This document shows positions 54,285-61,710 of a DNA stretch of 64,000 nt, in pieces. The stretch's first letter is position 1. Every line of letters starts with the position of its first letter. The translations under genes and the position numbers were made by a program. Origin of the DNA: an uncultured Bacilli bacterium. GTDB taxonomy: Bacteria; Bacillota_I; Bacilli_A; RF39; UBA660. Below the pieces are notes generated by a model. It worked only from the letters and a program-made list of their open reading frames with translations, was not told the origin of the DNA and ran no database searches. The DNA is taken from the NCBI GenBank assembly GCA_947627805.1, contig CANQXB010000001.1, positions 1 through 64,000 of the forward strand, read 5' to 3'.

Positions 54285-55238
54285 TTAAAATACAAAGCCT
54301 GCATTAGTGGTTGACTTAGGCGCCTCTGCTGCTGGTGTCACACTCCCCGCGAATCCATTATTGCGAGAGTTTTGATAATCCTCTTGTTCTTTTTTGCGTT
54401 GAGCGACATAAGCCTCACGAGCTTCAATAGCTTTCTTAAGTTCATCCAAAGTAATTGTGCTTGGATCATCAAATACCATTGGCTCAGGAGAAGCTGCTGT
54501 TACATCCCACGCACGGAATACACGAGTTGTTGTTTCAATTTCAGGTGCTCCAAAAGCACTTTCAATTTCTCGCTCTTGGACAATTGTATTTGAAATAATG
54601 CGCCCACGTAAAGTCGTTAGCATAGGATTCTGAGAGCTAATATCCGCATCTTCAAAATATTTTAATCCAGCAGTAGTAGAGAATGTTACTGGAAGCAAAT
54701 CTCCTCGCCAATTAAAACAATATCCATTAAGTTGCAAATAATCTTCTCCATCTTCAACCTCTTTTAATACAGTTGAAGAAATAAGAGTATCTACTTCAAA
54801 ATGCGCACCAGTTCCAGAAAGGTCACTAATAATATTTATAAAACTACCACGGACACGCTTTTGTGCTACCATTTCATTTGTACGATTACTCAAGAAATCA
54901 TTAATTTCAATTTCTCCTTGAACGCGAACTTTTGTAGCATTAGTACCTACTTGCTCATAAGTTTGGCACTTACCCTCAATAAACCCTTTCAGAGTATTAA
55001 AATTAGGATTGGGCTTAGGGTTAGGCCGCTGTGGTGTAACTGCACCATATGTAGGAGTTACATAAGTAAAATATACAGGAACTACATTTAGTGCATCATC
55101 ATCTGTTGCGATATTAAGAACACCATTAATAAATTTTTGTCCAGGATTTTTTGATTTTTCTCCACTTACACGTTCTTGTAGGTTTACATTAAAAATATAG
55201 CCTTCTACTGTAACACTATTTTTCCAATTGTCTTTCAA
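54285..55238 (-). CDS. Probable ssDNA-binding / recombination-associated protein, 317 aa
   Basis: The TTG start at 55238 has TTAAGGAG upstream. The first 230 residues are beta-rich with two similar halves (VTVEGYIFNVNLQE... and LQLNGYCFNWRGDLLPVTF...), compatible with tandem OB-type folds. A helical and then disordered C-terminus ends in NAGFVF. No SSB-type acidic tail is present. It lies 14 bp before the Sak4-like recombinase, and an SSB-like partner is typical there. The function is inferred from fold impression and neighbour only. Confidence 0.5.
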   Translation of the reverse strand: MKDNWKNSVTVEGYIFNVNLQERVSGEKSKNPGQKFINGVLNIATDDDALNVVPVYFTYVTPTYGAVTPQRPNPKPNPNFNTLKGFIEGKCQTYEQVGTNATKVRVQGEIEINDFLSNRTNEMVAQKRVRGSFINIISDLSGTGAHFEVDTLISSTVLKEVEDGEDYLQLNGYCFNWRGDLLPVTFSTTAGLKYFEDADISSQNPMLTTLRGRIISNTIVQEREIESAFGAPEIETTTRVFRAWDVTAASPEPMVFDDPSTITLDELKKAIEAREAYVAQRKKEQEDYQNSRNNGFAGSVTPAAEAPKSTTNAGFVF

Positions 55239-56175
55239 TTCTACTCCTTAATTCTCTTTCTTCTTCTTCATAATCTTCTTCTTCATCTTCTTCTTCAAAA
55301 TCTTCGTCTTTAAAAATTTCTATTATATTTTCTTTTATATCTTCTTCTTTTATTTTATTGTTTTCTTCTATTTCTTTGTCTTCTTTTACCTCTTCCGTTT
55401 CTTCTTTTTCCTGCTTACTATCACATTTGTTTTTTTTCTTTCTTTGTTGTTTTTCCTCTCTAAGCTCTTTCTCAATTTGTTCTAACATTTTACTTTTTCT
55501 TTTATTTTCTTTTATTATATCATAAGATTTTTCTTTTGTAAAGTTTCCAGTTATAAATTCAGAATAAGGTAAAGAATTAATCCAATTTACAAAATTAACA
55601 CGCCAATGCGGCAACCTGTGATTATGTCTTTGTTGATACATTCTAGCTAAAACTTCATAATTTATATTAATAAATCTACGTTGAATATAGCTACAAGGTA
55701 ATAAACTTTTAATTTCAACTAGTAGATCTGATTGTATTGTTTTAGCTAAATTAGGAGTATTATAAGCATTAATCAATTTATTTAAAATTTCAATAATATA
55801 AGATAATGCTTTATATGAGTAATTCTTCATAGAAACAGAACTATCAAAATCTGCGATGGACAATTGAGCTTTTCCAATAGTGTGCATAGTTGATTCAGAA
55901 TTGCAGCTTACGCCAATGTGATAGGTGTCCCATTCAGACCAAAAAAATAATGGCGCAGCTATTTCTACCCAAACCTGCACTTGCCGCATCCATTTTCTAT
56001 GCTCTGAGCCACCTTCCCACAATGATTTAGCTAATCTGTAATCTCTTGGGCCAATAACAATTTTATTATTTTTATAATCAAAATAACTATCTGCTTTATT
56101 ATATGATTTAAGGGGCGCTCGCATACCTTCTAAAGCTGCTTGCCACCCACTAATATTCTTTGTTAAAAATTCCAT
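55216..56175 (-). CDS. ThyX-like phage protein with long acidic/basic tail, 319 aa
   Basis: The first 210 residues include MRAPLKSYNKADS, SEHRKWMRQVQVWVEI, STMHTIGKA and YQQRHNHRLPHWRVNF, a set I associate with phage proteins distantly related to FAD-dependent thymidylate synthase. The exact RHR(7)S ThyX signature is not clearly present, so the enzyme activity is uncertain. Residues about 225-319 are a low-complexity tail of Lys/Glu runs, ending in strongly acidic stretches. If it is a synthase, it would use dUMP supplied by dUTPase. Confidence 0.5.
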   Translation of the reverse strand: MEFLTKNISGWQAALEGMRAPLKSYNKADSYFDYKNNKIVIGPRDYRLAKSLWEGGSEHRKWMRQVQVWVEIAAPLFFWSEWDTYHIGVSCNSESTMHTIGKAQLSIADFDSSVSMKNYSYKALSYIIEILNKLINAYNTPNLAKTIQSDLLVEIKSLLPCSYIQRRFININYEVLARMYQQRHNHRLPHWRVNFVNWINSLPYSEFITGNFTKEKSYDIIKENKRKSKMLEQIEKELREEKQQRKKKNKCDSKQEKEETEEVKEDKEIEENNKIKEEDIKENIIEIFKDEDFEEEDEEEDYEEEERELRSRIERQLEK

Positions 56176-57081
56176 TTATTTAACCCCCGTATTTGAATTA
56201 TAACCATAGTCACAACTTAAATACGTTTTAATATAAAATTGTTCTAATTCATTTAATTCTTCTTTATTACATTCTTGAATAACTTCAAAAGTAAATTGAT
56301 CTAAACCATATTTTAACATTGCTTCATATAATTTATTTTTTTCTGGTGTATCAATACCAAGCCCGCATTTACAATGTTGGAGAAAGCGTTCCCTGCAATT
56401 AAGACTTTGCCCAATATAACATTCATCAGTTTGTATATTAGTTATTTTATAAATACCTGTAACTGCTTCAGTCCCTAATATATTAGCAAATAATTTCTTT
56501 GCTTTAGGCTGATAAAATGTTTGCCAAATTAACATTGATAAAATACGGGGCTTCCGCAAAACATGACGTATACTTTCTAAGGTTTGTATATCAGCATGTT
56601 CCGCGGAAGTCAAGACTAATCTATAATTATCTTTTTCCTTTTGGAGAATTTCTTCACGATGCGTTGCTTCTACAATAGCTTGTTTTTGTGCTTGATATTG
56701 TTCTAATTCATTTTGTAGCTGTTTAGACTCTGCATTAATTTTAGTCTTAAATTCTTCAAAATCATTATATAATAAATCTTTTTGTGAAGCTAATGTTCTT
56801 TCAAACTCTTCTTTTTTATAAGCATATTCTTGTTCAAGAGCTTTACTTTTTTCATTATAAGCTGTTTGCGCATTTTGTCGAGCATTATTTATCAGCGCTT
56901 TTTGAGCTTCATAATTAGAACTAATTCTACTTATATCTTGAAGAATTTGTTCACGTTCCCGCAAAACATTATCATTATTTTCTTGAACAATATTAACGGT
57001 TTTTTTACGACCAATTTTATAAAATATTATACCTACAAGTACACATAAAATGGAGCAAATAATAATTATAATTAACTCCAT
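56176..57081 (-). CDS. Membrane-anchored coiled-coil protein with C-terminal GIY-YIG nuclease domain, 301 aa
   Basis: The ATG at 57081 follows AAAGG. One N-terminal membrane helix (about 2-20), a long coiled coil (about 35-150), a linker (VLRKPRILSMLIWQTFYQPKAKK) and a GIY-YIG domain (about 207-300: VTGIYKITN, ECYIGQSLNCRERFLQH, with a late Glu in NELEQFYI). This matches the DUF4041/T5orf172-type arrangement. Unlike the homing enzymes here it is not in an intron and has a membrane anchor, so DNA processing at the membrane, or attack on competing DNA, is more likely than homing. Confidence 0.7.
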   Translation of the reverse strand: MELIIIIICSILCVLVGIIFYKIGRKKTVNIVQENNDNVLREREQILQDISRISSNYEAQKALINNARQNAQTAYNEKSKALEQEYAYKKEEFERTLASQKDLLYNDFEEFKTKINAESKQLQNELEQYQAQKQAIVEATHREEILQKEKDNYRLVLTSAEHADIQTLESIRHVLRKPRILSMLIWQTFYQPKAKKLFANILGTEAVTGIYKITNIQTDECYIGQSLNCRERFLQHCKCGLGIDTPEKNKLYEAMLKYGLDQFTFEVIQECNKEELNELEQFYIKTYLSCDYGYNSNTGVK

Positions 57082-57105
57082 TTTTATAAACCTTTACTTT
57101 TTAAT

Positions 57106-57143
57106 AATAAACAAAGAATAGGCTGCTTAGACAAACAGCCTAT
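57106..57143 (-). terminator. Probable terminator after the winged-helix gene
   Basis: On the - strand ATAGGCTG (57143-57136) pairs with CAGCCTAT (57125-57118) around a 10-nt loop, followed by the T-rich tract TCTTTGTTTATT. It lies about 35 bp after the stop codon of the winged-helix gene and 25 bp before the next start. Confidence 0.65.
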
Positions 57144-57178
57144 CCCCTTCTCCTTTTATCTCTTTATAAGATATAATA

Positions 57179-57451
57179 TTACTCAGCATCTACTTTTTCA
57201 GCGAGCACATCAAATGCGGCGCCCTCCGCGGTTAGACGAATAACCTTATCATCAATACCATCAATCTTTACTCGTTCAACTAGTGGAGCATGAGACTTGG
57301 AATTACGACCAAGACCAGTTAGTGTACCATTTACAGATTTCTTCTCAAGACCAAGAGCTTCGGCAATAGACGCGGCAGTTACATCCATGTCCTGATTGTT
57401 CTGTAGATACTTTAGAATTACTTGTGCTTTTTCAGATAGAATTGCAGCCAT
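57179..57451 (-). CDS. Small winged-helix DNA-binding protein, 90 aa
   Basis: The ATG at 57451 follows AAGGAGATTG. The helix-turn-helix core is SEKAQVILKYLQ...VTAASIAEALGLEKKSVNGTLTGLG, with a following beta wing (LVERVKIDGIDDKVIRLT). It stands alone between its own promoter (57567-57595, with a leader of about 115 nt) and a terminator, so it is strongly and separately expressed. It could be a transcription regulator or a histone-like protein of the early region. Confidence 0.75.
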   Translation of the reverse strand: MAAILSEKAQVILKYLQNNQDMDVTAASIAEALGLEKKSVNGTLTGLGRNSKSHAPLVERVKIDGIDDKVIRLTAEGAAFDVLAEKVDAE

Positions 57452-57566
57452 TTACAATCTCCTTCTTTTTCTTTTGAGTGAACTTTCTTACTTTATTTTT
57501 TACTTCTTTTTCTTAATATTATATTCAAACAAAGGCTTCACTCTCTATCCTTCATTTGTTAATATT

Positions 57567-57595
57567 ATTATAATATATTTTTTTAATTATGTCAA
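57567..57595 (-). promoter_or_regulatory. Consensus sigma-70-type promoter for the winged-helix gene
   Basis: TTGACA (57595-57590) and TATAAT (57572-57567) on the - strand, 17 bp apart. The resulting leader (57452 to about 57560) is about 110 nt, A-rich, and contains no gene. Confidence 0.9.
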
Positions 57596-57611
57596 TTATT
57601 TTTTCTTGTTT

Positions 57612-57980
57612 TTAAATAAAATCATATAATGTTTTAGCTTTATGTCTAGCTTTCCGCAAAGCATTCACTATATTAATATCAGAATAATGTTTTTCAATTT
57701 TTTCTGCTACTTTTGGAGGAATTAAATTGATGCAACAAATACCGTTGCTCCAAAAGAAAATTTTACTATTTTTTAAAAATATATCAACATCATGAGCGTC
57801 CCAATCAAAATAAACATATCTATAATTGTGATTCTCATTATAATGTTTTTGTATTTCTTCTTTTAAAATTTTTTGAAAAAGTTCTAGCTGTTCTTGTGTT
57901 AAAGAAAAATTAATATCTGAATCATCTTCTTGAGAAAAAGCATAATATATAATATCATTTAAACAGAATCTAATAGCCAT
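57612..57980 (-). CDS. Paralogue pair member 2, 122 aa
   Basis: The ATG overlaps the stop of the preceding paralogue (TAATG). Both proteins share an N-terminal IIYYAFS.(E/D)DD segment, an LTQEQLELF.KILKEEI.KH region, a YVYFDWDAHD strand (YVKFDWDEFE in the other) and a C-terminal NALR.AR helix. The family is not recognised. The conserved FDWD acidic motif could bind metal or be structural. Confidence 0.65.
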   Translation of the reverse strand: MAIRFCLNDIIYYAFSQEDDSDINFSLTQEQLELFQKILKEEIQKHYNENHNYRYVYFDWDAHDVDIFLKNSKIFFWSNGICCINLIPPKVAEKIEKHYSDINIVNALRKARHKAKTLYDFI

Positions 57981-58360
57981 TATTTTTTCTCTTCTCTAAT
58001 AGCTTTTCTTGCTGTTCTTAAAGCATTTATAATAACTGGATTATCTGGATCAAAATTATATTTTTCTTCGACCCAAGAAACAGCCCATTCGGGTATTTTA
58101 TCAATTAAATAAATTTCATCTATCCAATGAAAAAATAAGTCTTGATGATTTGTAAAAAATTGATTATATTCAAACTCATCCCAATCAAATTTTACATACG
58201 TATAATGAGAATGTTCATAACGATGTTTGCGAATTTCCTTACGAAGAATATCTAAAAAAGTATTAAATTGTTTTAATGTAAGACAACTTGTAGGAATTAA
58301 AGAATCATCATCAGAAAAAGCATAATAAATAACTGGTTTTAACTTAAATAAAACTGTCAT
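57980..58360 (-). CDS. Paralogue pair member 1, 126 aa
   Basis: I start at ATG 58360 (MTVLFKLKPVIYYAFSDDD); the frame is open back to a TTG at 58378 that overlaps the ligase stop. The ribosome site is weak for both. It is clearly homologous to the next gene downstream (shared YYAFS, FDWDE, and INALRTARKA), so it arose by tandem duplication. The function is unknown. Confidence 0.6.
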   Translation of the reverse strand: MTVLFKLKPVIYYAFSDDDSLIPTSCLTLKQFNTFLDILRKEIRKHRYEHSHYTYVKFDWDEFEYNQFFTNHQDLFFHWIDEIYLIDKIPEWAVSWVEEKYNFDPDNPVIINALRTARKAIREEKK

Positions 58361-58374
58361 ATTTATCACATCTA

Positions 58375-59418
58375 TCAATTATTAAAGATACTGCCTAAAG
58401 TACACTCGATAGCAGGCTTATCATCGCGAATCCGCATTAGTCTACCATGACGAATAGTTAATTCTTCTTTATTAACAGACATAGCTTGAATTTCTACAAC
58501 TTTGCCTAAATAATTATTAGGACATTTAGCCATATCTTCTCTCCAAAAGTCTGTCATACCACTACTAATAGTACCAATATTAACTAAATCACCTTTATCA
58601 TTATATGCGGCAACTTCTATACCTGCTTTCCAACCGTTGTAATATGCTTTTGTTACAGGAATATCATTTTGCCAATATTTCCAAGTTTCAATTTCTTTTC
58701 CAGTATATTCTTTTTCAGGCTCGATAAAGCCATTTATGATACAATCAAAAGTTTCTTCAGTTTTTACTTTAAAATTATCAGGCGGTCTTTTACCTGGAAT
58801 ATAAACTCCATTTTGTTTTTTAAAAACCATTCCTTCTTCGCCATTATCAAAAACTTTTTTTAAATTTTCTGATAAATTATTTTTATAAAATTCTACAAAT
58901 TCAATATAATCATTTTGACGGAAATAAAAGTCTGCCATCAAAGTATATAGTCTATCCCCATAAGAATGAGACATTAATTCTCTACCATTTTGATAAATTA
59001 TATCATGAATATAATAATGGATTGGACCACCATATTCTTCTGTATTAAATTGACGCTCAATTGCTCTTTTAGATAGGCATCCCATGATTTTAGTTACATC
59101 TTTGCTTGTCTTTTCTGGGTAATATATCTCACCAATTAAAACGGTGCCTGGCCGCGTGTAATTATGTGCCCATTCTTCAATATGCGGGACATTAGCAATT
59201 TTTTCTGTTAACTCACCAGTTTTACGAGACTTTGAACGAGAGAACAAATATACCTTACCTGTTGGAGTATGCTCTAATTGATACCAATATCCATCACGCT
59301 TAACAGTACCTATATATTTACCATTATTTAAATATTGCGATAACTTAGGCTCTGATGGAGTTTTGCTGATAAGCATAGCAGGAATCTGATAACTGTCAGG
59401 ATATAGTGTATCACTCAT
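58375..59418 (-). CDS. ATP-dependent DNA ligase, 347 aa
   Basis: Seals nicks using ATP. ATG 59418 overlaps the preceding stop as ATGA; an in-frame extension of 9 codons upstream lies inside that gene. Nucleotidyltransferase motif I is VKRDGYW with adenylated Lys40 (KxDG). Motif III-like LIGEIYYP follows, then EEGMVFKK (motif IV) and NFKVK (motif V). A C-terminal OB domain follows (GKVVEIQAMSVN). Length is normal for phage ligases. Confidence 0.9.
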   Translation of the reverse strand: MSDTLYPDSYQIPAMLISKTPSEPKLSQYLNNGKYIGTVKRDGYWYQLEHTPTGKVYLFSRSKSRKTGELTEKIANVPHIEEWAHNYTRPGTVLIGEIYYPEKTSKDVTKIMGCLSKRAIERQFNTEEYGGPIHYYIHDIIYQNGRELMSHSYGDRLYTLMADFYFRQNDYIEFVEFYKNNLSENLKKVFDNGEEGMVFKKQNGVYIPGKRPPDNFKVKTEETFDCIINGFIEPEKEYTGKEIETWKYWQNDIPVTKAYYNGWKAGIEVAAYNDKGDLVNIGTISSGMTDFWREDMAKCPNNYLGKVVEIQAMSVNKEELTIRHGRLMRIRDDKPAIECTLGSIFNN

Positions 59419-59609
59419 GTCAATTCTTCTTCTACACACAAACAATTTTGATTAAATTCACTACATCTATACCATGAACTATGAAGATAATCTTTAGTAA
59501 AACAAATACATTGCGGATTACACGAATCTCTTCTTAAGGGACACCATACTCTATCATCACCATATCGCTGATCTGGATATACATATTTAACTCGTCTAAT
59601 TTTTGGCAT
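59415..59609 (-). CDS. Small Cys-rich protein, 64 aa
   Basis: ATG 59609 (MPKIRRVKYVYP) is preceded by AAAGGAAAAC and overlaps the end of gyrA by 14 bp. It has six or seven Cys (WCPLRRDSCNPQCICF, RCSEFNQNCLC), a likely small zinc protein. It is coupled to the ligase start through an ATGA overlap. The role is unknown. Confidence 0.6.
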   Translation of the reverse strand: MPKIRRVKYVYPDQRYGDDRVWCPLRRDSCNPQCICFTKDYLHSSWYRCSEFNQNCLCVEEELT

Positions 59610-61710
59610 ACTGTTTTCCTTTTTGTGCTCGTTTTCCAATAGGCAAAGATAATAAGTTTTTATCTTTTACAATTTTCACATCATAAACATAATCTCCATC
59701 TTTAAGACTAATCCCTTTAACACCTTTCGCACCTTTACCAGTTAGCCGCACGTCTTCCATTTCAAAACACAAACCTATGCCATCTTTTGTACGGACCTCC
59801 GCATAATCTCCGTTGGTCTCTTCTATCGCAACAATTTCGTCATTTTCATTTAACCCAATTGCTTTAAGACCATTTAGATTGCGGGTATTAGCTATAAAAT
59901 CACTTTTATCAGTCTTTTTAACTAATCCGTTTTTAGTAAAGAAAGCTATATAAGGATATTTTTCATCAATGTTCATTGAAAATATATTAACAATTTTTTC
60001 ATTATTTGTCAACTTAATAAGAGCGCCGCACGCTTGACCTTTGTCACGTGGCCCGCATTCTTTAATATCGCTTGCTAAAATTCTATATTGTTTCCCAAAA
60101 TTACTAAATAATAAAACAGTATCATTAGTTTGACATTTAAATGTAGTTTTTGCTGTACTATTACGATACCGATTCATAGGAATAGACCGTATATAACCCG
60201 TATCTGTAAATTGAATAACTACATCTTGCGGGATTACTATCTTTGCTTCTTTACTTTTGGAAATACGCTTAATCTCTTTTTGTGTCACTTTAGTGCGACG
60301 CTCGTCCGCAAATTCTTTAACTAATTGTTGTAATTCATTAGTTAAAATCTTTTTTTGTTTATTTTCTGATTCAATGATAGCTTGACAATATTTTGCATAT
60401 TCTTCTTTCTCTTGGAGTTCTTTTTCAACCTTAACTTTCTCTAAGTTAGCTAAACGAGATAATTTCATATCAAGAATAGCTTTAGCTTGCTTATCAGAGA
60501 AGCCATATTTCTCAATTAACTTACTCTGTGCGCTTGCCGCAGTATCACTGTGTTTAATAATTGCAACAATATTATCAATATCAGTTAATGCCTTAGACAG
60601 TCCTTTTAAAATTTCTATACGCGCGTTGGCAGCATCGAAATCGTATTTGAAGCGATTCACGATAAGTCGCAGATTAAACGCGATATAATAATCAACCACT
60701 TGCGCTAAATTTAATAGAGTGGGTGATTTTCCAACCAATGCAACTTGATTGACACTGAATGATTTGCGGAGATCTGTTAGATTAAAAAGAATCTCCGCCA
60801 CTTGATCAATATCCGCATCTTTCTCAATTTCAAAAACGATGCGGGGTTTTAGTAATTCACTTTCATCTTGTACATCTAAGATATGCGGCAAATTATCATC
60901 TGCATATTCTTTTGCAATTTTTTCAAGTAATGGCTGAATAAACACTTGAAATGGTAATGAAGTAAAAACAAGAAGTCTTTTATTCCCTCTAGTTTCTTCA
61001 TGATATTCGCTTTCAACAATTACTTTACCACGTCCAGTTTTATAAATTGTTGCTATATCTTTTTGATTAACAATAATTCCTCCAAGAGGAAAATCAGGAT
61101 AAAGATTATCATAATCAATTTCTTCATCGCGGAGGACTGGCAGAATAGCCTTCTCCGCAATATCTCGTAAATTATTCGGCAGCCAGTTGCATGCAAGAGC
61201 TACGCCAATTCCTTGAGTGGGATTACAGAGTAAGTTTGGAAAAAGTGCAGGGAGCAGCTTTGGTTCTTCCTGTGTCTCATCATAGTTTGGTTGCATCTCA
61301 ACTATATTTTTATTCATATATGCAAGCAGACCGTCTTCTGATAGTTTCTCAAGACGACATTCTGTATAACGAGAAGCAGCTGCGCCATCCCCTACGATAT
61401 TACCTTGATTGCCATGCCAGTCAATTAATGGATACCGCATACTCCAAGGTTGACTTAATCTTGTTAAGGCATCATAAACTGCGGCATCTCCGTGAGGATG
61501 CCAGTGTCCCATTACCGAGCCCACAACTCTGCCGCACTTCACATAAGTTTTATTGTGAAATAATTTGGTTTCAGCCATATCATATAAAATGCGGCGAGCA
61601 ACTGGTTTAAGTCCATCTTCTACCGATGGAATTGCACGATCTGTGTTTACCGCAATAGCGTAGTCTATAAAATTTTGTCCTAGTTCTTCATTTAAATCAA
61701 TCTCACACAT
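59596..61710 (-). CDS. gyrA: Type IIA topoisomerase subunit A (GyrA/ParC-like), 704 aa
   Basis: Cuts and rejoins double-stranded DNA with GyrB. I start at ATG 61710 (MCEIDLNEEL), which overlaps the gyrB stop by 8 bp; the frame runs on upstream inside gyrB. It has the winged-helix region with DRAIPSVEDGLKPVARRILY, the HPHGDAAVYDA segment, and catalytic Tyr115 in AAASRYTECRL. A coiled coil and then a C-terminal beta-propeller region (about 500-704, with several GYIRSIPMNRYR-type blades) follow. It is shorter than cellular GyrA, with a reduced C-terminal domain. Confidence 0.93.
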   Translation of the reverse strand: MCEIDLNEELGQNFIDYAIAVNTDRAIPSVEDGLKPVARRILYDMAETKLFHNKTYVKCGRVVGSVMGHWHPHGDAAVYDALTRLSQPWSMRYPLIDWHGNQGNIVGDGAAASRYTECRLEKLSEDGLLAYMNKNIVEMQPNYDETQEEPKLLPALFPNLLCNPTQGIGVALACNWLPNNLRDIAEKAILPVLRDEEIDYDNLYPDFPLGGIIVNQKDIATIYKTGRGKVIVESEYHEETRGNKRLLVFTSLPFQVFIQPLLEKIAKEYADDNLPHILDVQDESELLKPRIVFEIEKDADIDQVAEILFNLTDLRKSFSVNQVALVGKSPTLLNLAQVVDYYIAFNLRLIVNRFKYDFDAANARIEILKGLSKALTDIDNIVAIIKHSDTAASAQSKLIEKYGFSDKQAKAILDMKLSRLANLEKVKVEKELQEKEEYAKYCQAIIESENKQKKILTNELQQLVKEFADERRTKVTQKEIKRISKSKEAKIVIPQDVVIQFTDTGYIRSIPMNRYRNSTAKTTFKCQTNDTVLLFSNFGKQYRILASDIKECGPRDKGQACGALIKLTNNEKIVNIFSMNIDEKYPYIAFFTKNGLVKKTDKSDFIANTRNLNGLKAIGLNENDEIVAIEETNGDYAEVRTKDGIGLCFEMEDVRLTGKGAKGVKGISLKDGDYVYDVKIVKDKNLLSLPIGKRAQKGKQYAKN

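Noticed and set aside
61191..61610. 139-codon open frame on the + strand within gyrA
   Set aside because: Antisense shadow of a highly conserved gyrA region; no ribosome site and no protein-like pattern.
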